The notes below the pieces were generated by a model that was given only the letters and a program-made list of their open reading frames with translations, did no database searches and had not been told where the DNA came from. DNA of 64,000 nt from Acidobacteriota bacterium (GTDB taxonomy: Bacteria > Acidobacteriota > Terriglobia > Terriglobales > Acidobacteriaceae), in assembly GCA_021792135.1 (NCBI GenBank), contig JAJYVF010000023.1, forward strand, positions 1 to 64,000. Reading direction: 5' to 3'. Each line of letters opens with the position of its first letter. Position 1 is the first letter of the stretch. Positions 39,533 to 47,462 of the stretch are shown piece by piece. Made by a program: the position numbers and the translations under genes.

Positions 39533-40585
39533 GTGAAGGTAAGCGAGATCGACACGCCAGCGCTGCTGCTCGACCTGGACGCCATGGAACGTAATCTGGA
39601 GAAGATGGCGCGGTTCTTTTCCGGAGGGACGCGGCTGCGGCCCCATTACAAGAACCACAAATGCCCGGAGCTGGCACGGCGTCAGATCGCCCGCGGTGCT
39701 ATCGGGCTCACCTGTGCCACGCTCAGCGAGGCCGAGGCGCTGGTGGCGAACGACATCGACCACATTCTGATCTCCAGCGAGATCGCCGGAGCGCCCAGGA
39801 TCAGGAGATTCATCCAGCTGGCCCGCAGCGCCGATGTGATGGCCGTCGTTGATAACCCGGATACGGCAGCCGCCATCGGAACCGCCGCCCGCAATGCCCG
39901 CTGCCGGCCCGGGCTGCTGGTCAATGTCAATGTCGGGCAGAACCGCACAGGGGCAAAACCCGGAGTGCCTGCGCTCGACCTGGCGCGCAGGATCGCGGAA
40001 GAGGGAATGAAATTCCGCGGGCTCATGGGCTATGAGGGCCATGTGGCTCATATGCCCGAGGGGGCGGAGAAGATCTCCGCTTATGACCTTGCCATGCGCG
40101 CGCTGATGAATACAAAGAGACTGCTGGAGGAAAACGGATTTACCGTTGGCATTGTTTCAACCGGAGGGACCGGCACCTATCATCTTTCTCGCCGCTTTCC
40201 TGAGATTACGGAGTTTCAGGCCGGCTCCTATCTGCTGATGGATACCGACTACAAACGCACCTGCGAGGATTTTGAACCTGCGCTCAGCGTCCTCGGGACC
40301 GTGATCAGCCGCACCGGCAACGAGCGGGTGGTGATTGATGCGGGGCTGAAGTCGATCAGCGGAGAACATGGCGTTCCCCTGGTCAAGTCCGTGGAGGGAT
40401 TGAAGCTGCGAAAGCTGAATGCCGAGCACGGGATCATCGATATCGTTGATCCCGGTGTGCAGGTGCAGCCGGGAGACACGATCGAGGTGTGGGCCCATTA
40501 CAGCGATGCCACCGTCAACCTGCACGATCGCATCTATGGCATGCGCAACGGGGTTGTTGAGGAAATCCTGAAGCTTCAGGGGTAA
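39533..40585 (+). CDS. DSD1-family PLP enzyme, copy 2
   Basis: A 350-residue paralogue of the enzyme at 28019. IDTPALLLDLDAMERNLEKM, RLRPHYKNHKCPE (PLP lysine), NVNVGQNRTGAKPG, MGYEGHVAHMP and STGGTGTYHLS match, and the metal region again reads HYSDATVNLH. GTG 39533 is preceded by AGAGGGGA nine bases upstream. Its neighbour is the AraC regulator at 38301. Likely acts on a beta-hydroxy amino acid (family inference); whether it shares a substrate with copy 1 cannot be told. Confidence 0.83.
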   Translation: MKVSEIDTPALLLDLDAMERNLEKMARFFSGGTRLRPHYKNHKCPELARRQIARGAIGLTCATLSEAEALVANDIDHILISSEIAGAPRIRRFIQLARSADVMAVVDNPDTAAAIGTAARNARCRPGLLVNVNVGQNRTGAKPGVPALDLARRIAEEGMKFRGLMGYEGHVAHMPEGAEKISAYDLAMRALMNTKRLLEENGFTVGIVSTGGTGTYHLSRRFPEITEFQAGSYLLMDTDYKRTCEDFEPALSVLGTVISRTGNERVVIDAGLKSISGEHGVPLVKSVEGLKLRKLNAEHGIIDIVDPGVQVQPGDTIEVWAHYSDATVNLHDRIYGMRNGVVEEILKLQG

Positions 40586-40611
40586 GCGGGAACGAAGAGC
40601 GCAGCCCTTTC

Positions 40612-41955
40612 TCAGGCCGGCTGCACGTGCTCACGGCTCATGCGGACGTCCATGAGCGAATAGAAGCCGATGAAGAGATAGGCAACGAGCGGAACGAGAT
40701 AAGACAGCGCGATACTTCCGGAGCGAACCGAGATGAAGCCCATCATCGGGGTCAGCACGGCGCCGCCGACGATGGCCATCACAATCATCGAGCCGCCTAT
40801 CTTTGTGTCGGGTCCGAGGCCGCGGATGCCCTGCGCGAAGATCGTCGGGTACATGACCGACATGAAGAAGCTGGTCAGCAGCAGAGCCAGGATGCCAGCC
40901 CAGCCGGGGGCTGCGACACCGATGGCCACGAGGACCGTATTCACCGCGCAATAGAGAGCCATCAGCTTGCCGGGATGCACGAATCGCATGAGCCAGGCGG
41001 AACTGAATCGTCCTGCCCCGAAGGCGACCAGGGTTACGGTCAGCAGGTAACCGGCGGCTTTCTCTCTCTCGTTCGTATAGGCCAGGATATATGGGATGAA
41101 ATAGCTCCATGTGCCGACCTGCGCGCCCACGTAGGCAAACTGCGCGACGATAGCGAGGAGGAAATGGGGGGAGTGCAACAGCCCGCCGAAGTGGCCAGTG
41201 CCCTCCTCTTCTTTCTCGGTACGGATCAGATCCGCGGGAAAATGAGTCACGGCAATCAGGATCAGCATGATCAGCGTCGCCAGACTCAGGCCCAGGTAAG
41301 GCCTCACGACGCGCATCGTCTCCCAATGCAGGTACGCATGATAAGCATGCCGCGCCTGGAGCGCGTGAACCTGCTGAGGATTCAGCTCCGTCCCTGAAAA
41401 GATGAAGACGGTGCCGATGAGCACGCCGGTGATCGCGCCCAGAGGATTGAAGGCCTGCGAAAAGTTCAGGCGCCGCGCGGCACTGCGCGGATCGCCGAGC
41501 TGCGCGATGAAGGGATTGGCAGCGGTCTCAAGAAAGGACAAGCCGCTGGCGATAATAAACAGCGCCGCCAGGAAGAAGGAGTAGCGCCCCACAATGGCCG
41601 CTGGCCAGAAGAGGAAGGCTCCCAGGGTGAAAAGAGACAATCCACCGATGAATCCGGACTTGTAGCCGTAGCGGCGCATGATGAGAGCCGCGGGCATGGC
41701 CAGCAGGAAATAGCCCATGTAGAAGGCGGACTGAACGAGGCCGGCTTCGAGGCGCGTCATGACGAACGACTTCATGAACTGCCGGATCAGAACGTCGTTC
41801 AGGTTGTTCGGAATGCCCCAGAGGAAGAAGAGCCCCGTCACAAGGATGAACGGAATGGCGTAGCCGGCGGGCAGGAACGGCGCCGGCCCATTCCCGCTGG
41901 TGCCGCGCGCGTTGTCCGCGGGGGCGGAGTTGGTCATGGGCAGCATGTTGGTCAT
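40612..41955 (-). CDS. fucP: L-fucose:H+ symporter
   Basis: A 447-residue MFS carrier of the fucose permease type with 12 membrane segments. LFFLWGIPNNLNDVLIRQF holds the aspartate and LSFLETAANPFIAQLGDP the glutamate that E. coli FucP uses for proton coupling and sugar binding; NFSQAFNPLGAITG is another FucP mark. Related carriers take galactose, arabinose or glucose, so fucose is likely but not certain. It lies 8 bases after the dehydrogenase at 41964 and is presumably co-transcribed with it, giving import then oxidation. Confidence 0.85.
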   Translation of the reverse strand: MTNMLPMTNSAPADNARGTSGNGPAPFLPAGYAIPFILVTGLFFLWGIPNNLNDVLIRQFMKSFVMTRLEAGLVQSAFYMGYFLLAMPAALIMRRYGYKSGFIGGLSLFTLGAFLFWPAAIVGRYSFFLAALFIIASGLSFLETAANPFIAQLGDPRSAARRLNFSQAFNPLGAITGVLIGTVFIFSGTELNPQQVHALQARHAYHAYLHWETMRVVRPYLGLSLATLIMLILIAVTHFPADLIRTEKEEEGTGHFGGLLHSPHFLLAIVAQFAYVGAQVGTWSYFIPYILAYTNEREKAAGYLLTVTLVAFGAGRFSSAWLMRFVHPGKLMALYCAVNTVLVAIGVAAPGWAGILALLLTSFFMSVMYPTIFAQGIRGLGPDTKIGGSMIVMAIVGGAVLTPMMGFISVRSGSIALSYLVPLVAYLFIGFYSLMDVRMSREHVQPA

Positions 41956-41963
41956 TGTCTCTT

Positions 41964-42983
41964 CTACGGCTGGTCAAGGTCGATCATGATCTTCGTGAAC
42001 TGCGCGGGATCGGCGCTCCAGGCTTCGAGCAGCTGCGGCGCTTCATCGAGCGGCGCGATGGTGGTAATGGCCGCGTCGACCGGAAAGCGCCCCTGCTCCA
42101 GCATCTGGATCACGCTGCGGAAGTCCTCCGGCAATGCATTGCGCGAGCCACGGATATCGAGTTCTTTCTGGACGAAGAGCCTGGTTTCGTAGGTGACCGG
42201 CTCTTTGGCATAGCCGATGTAGACCACGCGGCCGGTCCAGGAGACTTCTTCGACGGCGGCGCGGAAGGTCTCCGGCGTGCCAACGGCTTCGATGATGACA
42301 TCGGGGCCGAGGCCGCCGGTCAGTGCGGCCTGGGCTTCGCTCAGGTTTTGGCGGCGGGAGTGGATGGTGTGGGTTGCGCCGGCCTGCTTTGCGGTGGCCA
42401 GTTTGGCGTCGTCCACATCGACGGCGATGGTGGTGGCGCCGCGAAAGGCGGAGGCGGCCACCGCGCCCAGGCCGACGCCGCCACATCCGAAGACGGCGAC
42501 GGTTTCGCCGGCTGCCACACAAGCGCGGCCCACAGCGTGGAAGCCGACGGTCAGAGGCTCGACCAGGCAGAGCTCGCGCAGCTGGAGCCTGGCCGGATAC
42601 AGCTTCGCGACCGGTACAGAGATCCGTTCGGTCAGCGCGCCGTCGCGCTGGACGCCCAGCGTCTGATTGCGCTGGCAGGCGTTATTGCGCCCGCTGCGAC
42701 AGGCTGCGCATTGCCCGCAACTGGTATAGGGCGAGAGTGTCACATCCATGCCCACAGCGAGCCCCGGACGCTCTTCGCTAAGAGCAAGGATGGTCGCGGC
42801 GACTTCATGACCGGGGATGCGGGGAAAGGAAACCAGCGGGTTCCTGCCCCGGAACGTGTTGAGGTCGCTGCCGCAAAGTCCGATGCGGCGCACGCGCAGC
42901 AGAGCTTCGCCGGAGCCCATTTTCGGTTCCGGGACATCCTCGATGCGAGCGATCCCCGGCTCGCGCATCACCAGCGCCTTCAT
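41964..42983 (-). CDS. Zinc-dependent dehydrogenase (L-galactonate/L-fuconate-type candidate)
   Basis: A 339-residue medium-chain dehydrogenase. Catalytic zinc: GLCGSDLNTFRG and GHEVAATI; structural zinc: SPYTSCGQCAACRSGRNNACQ. VAVFGCGGVGLGAVAA then VDVDDAK indicate NAD(H). The overall pattern resembles sugar-acid 5-dehydrogenases such as LgoD. Its position directly before fucP suggests action on fucose or an oxidised form of it. ATG 42983 follows a 392-base region. Confidence 0.8.
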   Translation of the reverse strand: MKALVMREPGIARIEDVPEPKMGSGEALLRVRRIGLCGSDLNTFRGRNPLVSFPRIPGHEVAATILALSEERPGLAVGMDVTLSPYTSCGQCAACRSGRNNACQRNQTLGVQRDGALTERISVPVAKLYPARLQLRELCLVEPLTVGFHAVGRACVAAGETVAVFGCGGVGLGAVAASAFRGATTIAVDVDDAKLATAKQAGATHTIHSRRQNLSEAQAALTGGLGPDVIIEAVGTPETFRAAVEEVSWTGRVVYIGYAKEPVTYETRLFVQKELDIRGSRNALPEDFRSVIQMLEQGRFPVDAAITTIAPLDEAPQLLEAWSADPAQFTKIMIDLDQP

Positions 42984-43375
42984 CGTCGGTTCCTTTCAAG
43001 CGCGTCTGATTTGCGACCGGCGCGCATGCCAGCCGGAGCAGCGGCACGGGGCCGGCAGCCGAGGTCAAAGACCGGCATGGTGACAGCCGGATCGACTCCG
43101 ATGCGGCACGGTTCAGCGATAAACAGAAGGACGTCGACCATCTTGCCGATCATCAGGTTATAGCGATGTCGCTGAAGATGCTGCACTCCCTGAGATCTTC
43201 CCGATGATGATCGACCGCGATCCTACGGTACAGGCAGGGTGGAGGAAAAAGCAACTCCTCTCTGCTTTGCCTCAGCTCGGTTTGTCTGTGCCGGGAGTTC
43301 TGCCGGCGGGATGCGGGGCGGTGGAGTCACCGCCCGAGGCTGAAACTCCAGTCTCGCGGAAAGCCACGCCACCCG
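42984..43375. other. Intergenic region between GH92 and the dehydrogenase
   Basis: 392 bases without a credible gene. A perfect 8-bp hairpin GGGCGGTG/CACCGCCC with a 4-base loop (43316-43335) lies 40 bases past the GH92 stop and may end that transcript. The rest should hold the promoter of the dehydrogenase-fucP pair; no convincing -35/-10 pair or repeat was found. Confidence 0.45.
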
Positions 43376-45811
43376 TCAGGCTTTTACCAGCCCGGATGGT
43401 GGACGATCCGCCGGCGACGAGGCCCATTCCTTATTTGGCTTGTTGCCCATCACAAAGCGCAGCTCGCCCCCTGCCAGAATGTCGGCGTGGGTGAACCAGG
43501 ACCGGGTCAGCTCCTTCCCATTCAGCTGGGCGCGCTGGATATAAAGGCTTTCCGCCGAGTTGTTCTCGGCCACGATGGTGAAGGTGGTGCCCGCAGCCGG
43601 ATTGCGAAGGGTTGCGCGCCGCACCATGGGGCTGCCGATGACGTAAACGCCCGTAGCCTCGTTGACGGGATAGAAGCCCAGCGCCGCAAAAACCAGCCAG
43701 CTTGAGATCTGACCGCAGTCGTCGTTGCCGGGCACGCCTGCGGGCGTGTTCCGATAAAGAGCTGCTGCCTGGCGAACCCTCTGCTGCGTCTTCCATGCGG
43801 CGCCGGCGAAAGTATAGAGGTACGGGATGTGATTGCTGGGCTCGTTGCCCTGCGCGTCCTGCCCCACCAGCCCACTGACGTCCGGAGGCGATTTCAGGAT
43901 GTTGGAGGGAGCGGCAAAGAGCGCATCGAGCTTCGCAATAAATGCCTTATCGCCGCCATAGAGGCCAATCAGTCCCTGCACGTCCTGCATAACATTGAAG
44001 GTCGCCTGCCAGGCATCGGACTCCGTGTAGTCCTCCCAGAATTCCTGATCGGGGCGGAAGGGCTCGCGCCACTGACCGGCCTCGGTCTTGCCGCGCATGA
44101 AGCCGGTTGCCGAATCGAAGATGTTCCGGTAGTTCTGGCCGAGCTTGTAGAACAGGTCGGCATCGTCTTTCTTGCCCAGCAGGTCGGCCATCGCTCCCAC
44201 GCACCAGTAGTCATAGGAGAAATCGAGCGTGCGCGAAACCGACTGTCTCTCCTTGCCGGTAGGCAGGTAGCCGTACTTGCGGAATTGCTCCTGCAGGTCG
44301 CGGTTGCCGTTGGAGGTGGCACCGACCATCGCCGTATCGCGCATGGCCGCATAAGCAGCCTCCACATCGAAGTCTTTGAACCCGCGCGCGTACGCGCCGA
44401 CGATCATACCGACCACGTGAAATCCCGTCATGCACCAGGTTTCGTTGCCCCACAATGGCCAGACCGGAAGCGAATGCTCATTGAGTTGCTGATAATCCGC
44501 GAGCAGCGTGCGCACGATGTCGCTGGTTCGGTGCGGCTGCATCAGCATGATGAAGGGAAACTCGCCGCGGTAGATGTCCCAGATGGAGAGGGTCGTGTAC
44601 TTCGTGAAGCCGGGGTTCGGATGATTTTTGTGGTCCTGCCCGCGATAGGCCCTGTCGGTGTCGTTGAAAGTGGTGGGAGCAGTCAGGCCGTGGTACGCGC
44701 CGGTGTAGAAGGACTGGCTGAGGGCTTCGTCGGGCAGGTCCGCATCCAGAACCGCCAGCGCCTGGCGCCATGCCTCTTCGTTTTGCTGGGTGAGGCGGTC
44801 GAAATCCCAGTGCGGAATCTCTTCGGCGAGGTTCTTCGCGGCGCCGTCGATGGTGGTGCAGGAGATGCCAACGCGAACGATCAGAGGCTCATTGCCGGAC
44901 GGCTGGGTGAAGATGGCTTTGATTTCCTTGCCGGAGACGCGATCGCCTGCCGCAGCAGTCCGCTCCTGACCGTCCACGTTCAGCTGCACGGCGGAAAACG
45001 GGCGCGAAAACTCCATCACGAAACAGACCTGCTTGTCCTGCGCCCAGCCATTCGTGGAGCGCGTGCCGCTGACGCGGGTATCGCTCTCGATGCGCAGCTC
45101 CGCGGCGTAAACCGAGCAGCCCAGCCCATGAACCAGGTCGAGGATGAGGCCGCGCTTCGTGCTTTGCGGCAGGGCCGGAAAACGGTAGCGGTGCATCCCG
45201 CAACGAGTGGTCGCGGTCACCTCCGCGCCAACGTCCGGGGTATCGAGATGCACGGCGTAATAACCCGGACGCGCCTGCTCCGTGTCATGCGAGAAGTACG
45301 ACCGATAGCCCTGCTCCGCAGGACTGAAGACCCAGCCGGAGCCGGTGCCCAATGCCTGCGCCTGGGTTTCCGCCTGCTGCTCGGGAGCGCCGTCGTTCCA
45401 GCTCCAGTTGCGTCCTTCGACCAGGGGCATGAGCAGCACATCGCCCAGATCGACGGCGCCTGTGCCCTGCAGATGGGTATGGCTGAATCCAAGGATCACA
45501 TCATCGTGATAGTGGTAGCCCGAGCAGTGGTCCCAGCCATTGATGTCCCATTCGCCGTTCCATTTCGGCTCAGGCATGCCCGTCGAATCGGGGCTGAGTT
45601 GCACTAATCCGAAGGGCGCAACGGCGCCGGGATACATATGCCCGTGCCAGCCGGTGCCAATCATCGGACGCACAAGATCGAATGCCCTGCCCGCGGCCTG
45701 CTTCGCGGCGCCTCCTGTGCCGTGCGAGCCAGGAAGAAGCAGCGCGTGGCCAGGCAGAGCGGAGCTGGCCGCAGCCGCCCCGCACATCTTCAGAAACTCC
45801 CGTCTGTGCAT
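43376..45811 (-). CDS. Tat-exported GH92 alpha-mannosidase
   Basis: An 811-residue exo-alpha-mannosidase of family GH92. A twin-arginine signal (HRREFLKMCGAAAASSALPG) is followed by the N-terminal beta domain with PMIGTGWHGHMYPGAVAPFG, LSPDSTG, GWDHCSGYHYHD and GFSHTHLQGTGAVDLGDVL, all strongly conserved. In the catalytic barrel, TESDAWQATFNV and PGNDDCGQISSWLVFAALGFYP hold the acid and base residues of the family. GH92 enzymes trim alpha-1,2/1,3/1,4-mannose from N-glycans or yeast mannan. ATG 45811 opens the signal; ATG 45832 is an alternative. Divergent from the GH125 mannosidase, with 193 bases between the chosen starts. Confidence 0.9.
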   Translation of the reverse strand: MHRREFLKMCGAAAASSALPGHALLLPGSHGTGGAAKQAAGRAFDLVRPMIGTGWHGHMYPGAVAPFGLVQLSPDSTGMPEPKWNGEWDINGWDHCSGYHYHDDVILGFSHTHLQGTGAVDLGDVLLMPLVEGRNWSWNDGAPEQQAETQAQALGTGSGWVFSPAEQGYRSYFSHDTEQARPGYYAVHLDTPDVGAEVTATTRCGMHRYRFPALPQSTKRGLILDLVHGLGCSVYAAELRIESDTRVSGTRSTNGWAQDKQVCFVMEFSRPFSAVQLNVDGQERTAAAGDRVSGKEIKAIFTQPSGNEPLIVRVGISCTTIDGAAKNLAEEIPHWDFDRLTQQNEEAWRQALAVLDADLPDEALSQSFYTGAYHGLTAPTTFNDTDRAYRGQDHKNHPNPGFTKYTTLSIWDIYRGEFPFIMLMQPHRTSDIVRTLLADYQQLNEHSLPVWPLWGNETWCMTGFHVVGMIVGAYARGFKDFDVEAAYAAMRDTAMVGATSNGNRDLQEQFRKYGYLPTGKERQSVSRTLDFSYDYWCVGAMADLLGKKDDADLFYKLGQNYRNIFDSATGFMRGKTEAGQWREPFRPDQEFWEDYTESDAWQATFNVMQDVQGLIGLYGGDKAFIAKLDALFAAPSNILKSPPDVSGLVGQDAQGNEPSNHIPYLYTFAGAAWKTQQRVRQAAALYRNTPAGVPGNDDCGQISSWLVFAALGFYPVNEATGVYVIGSPMVRRATLRNPAAGTTFTIVAENNSAESLYIQRAQLNGKELTRSWFTHADILAGGELRFVMGNKPNKEWASSPADRPPSGLVKA

Positions 45812-46004
45812 CCTTGATCTTTCCCGAGTCATTGAGGCGCTCTTCTCTCCACCTTAAAAAGCCATCTCCGGATCGCAGCTGCTCGCAAAAGCCAGATACT
45901 GCCAGCCATGATTATAAGAATCGGTGAAGTCACGTGCACTTGCGGAGAGTTCCGGAGGTACCGTGTGGAAGGCAGCGATCCTGGAATATTCTGACAGGAA
46001 CCCC

Positions 46005-47456
46005 ATGTCTGCTCTTCTGTCCACGCGCCGGTCGTTCCTGCGGTCTGCCTTCACTGCGTGTCTGGTGTCGCAGATTCCCGCGCCGCTCTCTGCTCCTGGC
46101 TGGAACATCGCCGAAGGACGCCCGCACCCGTCCGACCGCAAATTCACAAGCCCCGCGGTTGAATCCGTGATCGCGCGCGTTCGGCAGCTCATTCCCGATC
46201 CGGTGCTCGGCACGATGTTCGAACGCTGCTTTCCCAACACGCTGGACACCACGGTCTTTCCCGGCACCTATGAAGGGCAGCCCGATACATTCGTTATCAC
46301 CGGCGATATCGACGCGATGTGGCTGCGCGACTCTTCCGCGCAGGTTCACCCGTATCTGGCCTTTGCGAAGCAGGACCGGGCGCTGGCATCCCTGATTCAG
46401 GGGCTGATTCGGCGCCAGGCGCGCATGGTCCTGATCGATCCGTATGCTAATGCCTTCACGCGCAAGGTCAGCGATCCTCCGCTCTCCTGGGCGGTTCATG
46501 ACCAGACGCAGATGAAGCCGGGCGTCGCCGAGCGCAAATGGGAGCTGGACTCGCTGTGCTACACGATCCGGCTGGCGCACGGTTACTGGCGTGCCACGGG
46601 CGACACCAGCCCCTTCAATTCCGAGTGGAAGGCGGCTGCCTCAGCGATCCTTCACACGATGCGTGAACAACAGCGGCTCAGCGGTCCCGGACCCTATTCG
46701 TTCCAGCGGGACAGCGCCAACCCGCTGGATACGGTTCCGCTGGAAGGATTTGGGAATCCGGCGCGTCCCGTGGGCATGATCTTCTCGATGTTCCGGCCTT
46801 CCGACGACTGCTGTACCTATCCGCTCTTCGTGCCCGCCAACCTGTTTGCGATGCAGTCGCTCCAGCAGCTGCGGGAGCTGGCGAGTTCAGCCGCCGGAGA
46901 CAGCAGCCTGGCAGGCGAGTGCGAGCTGCCGCTGACGGCGATCCGAGCTGCTGTCGCGCAGTACGGAGTCGTGGAGCACCCGCAGTTTGGCAGGATCTGG
47001 GCCTATGAGGTGGATGGCTACGGAAACGCGCTGTTCATGGACGACTCGAATGCTCCGGGCCTGCTCAGCCTTCCGTATCTGGGATGCTGCGCCACCAGCG
47101 ATCCCATCTACCAGCGCACGCGGCGCTTCGTTCTGAGCGACGCGAATCCGTATTTCTTCCGCGGCAAAGTTGCGGAAGGCGCCGGCAGTCCGCATACCGG
47201 CCTCGGGCAGATCTGGCCGATGGGCATGATCCTGCGCGCATTGACGTCTGCCGACGACGCCGAGATTGTTCAGTGCCTGCGCTGGCTGCGGAATACGACC
47301 GCAGGCACGGACTTCATGCATGAATCGTTCGACGGCAATAACCCGGCAAAGTTCACGCGGCCGTGGTTCGCGTGGGCCAACACGCTGTTCGGTGAGCTGA
47401 TCCTGAGCGTAGCCGACCGCAAGCCCGCGCTGCTGCGGGAGATCGGTACCACCTGA
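46005..47456 (+). CDS. Exported GH125 exo-alpha-1,6-mannosidase
   Basis: A 483-residue (alpha/alpha)6-barrel enzyme (formerly DUF1237). Hallmarks: TFVITGDIDAMWLRDSSAQVHPYL, ERKWELDSLCYTIRLAHGYW, MIFSMFRPSDDCCTYPLFVPANLFA, ALFMDDSNAPGLLSLPYLG and HTGLGQIWPMGMILRALTS. The start ATG 46005 gives a twin-arginine-like signal (STRRSFLRSAFTACLVS) and has AGGA five bases upstream; the longer upstream frame adds an unlikely leader. Together with GH92 it would strip both linkage types of mannan side chains and N-glycan cores. Confidence 0.9.
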   Translation: MSALLSTRRSFLRSAFTACLVSQIPAPLSAPGWNIAEGRPHPSDRKFTSPAVESVIARVRQLIPDPVLGTMFERCFPNTLDTTVFPGTYEGQPDTFVITGDIDAMWLRDSSAQVHPYLAFAKQDRALASLIQGLIRRQARMVLIDPYANAFTRKVSDPPLSWAVHDQTQMKPGVAERKWELDSLCYTIRLAHGYWRATGDTSPFNSEWKAAASAILHTMREQQRLSGPGPYSFQRDSANPLDTVPLEGFGNPARPVGMIFSMFRPSDDCCTYPLFVPANLFAMQSLQQLRELASSAAGDSSLAGECELPLTAIRAAVAQYGVVEHPQFGRIWAYEVDGYGNALFMDDSNAPGLLSLPYLGCCATSDPIYQRTRRFVLSDANPYFFRGKVAEGAGSPHTGLGQIWPMGMILRALTSADDAEIVQCLRWLRNTTAGTDFMHESFDGNNPAKFTRPWFAWANTLFGELILSVADRKPALLREIGTT

Positions 47457-47462
47457 ACCTGG

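Noticed and set aside
42980-43186. 68-residue minus-strand frame before the dehydrogenase
   Set aside because: No recognisable motif, overlaps the dehydrogenase start and has no ribosome site.
43829-45607. 592-residue plus-strand reading frame
   Set aside because: Antisense shadow of the GH92 gene, which has clear motifs and a signal peptide.
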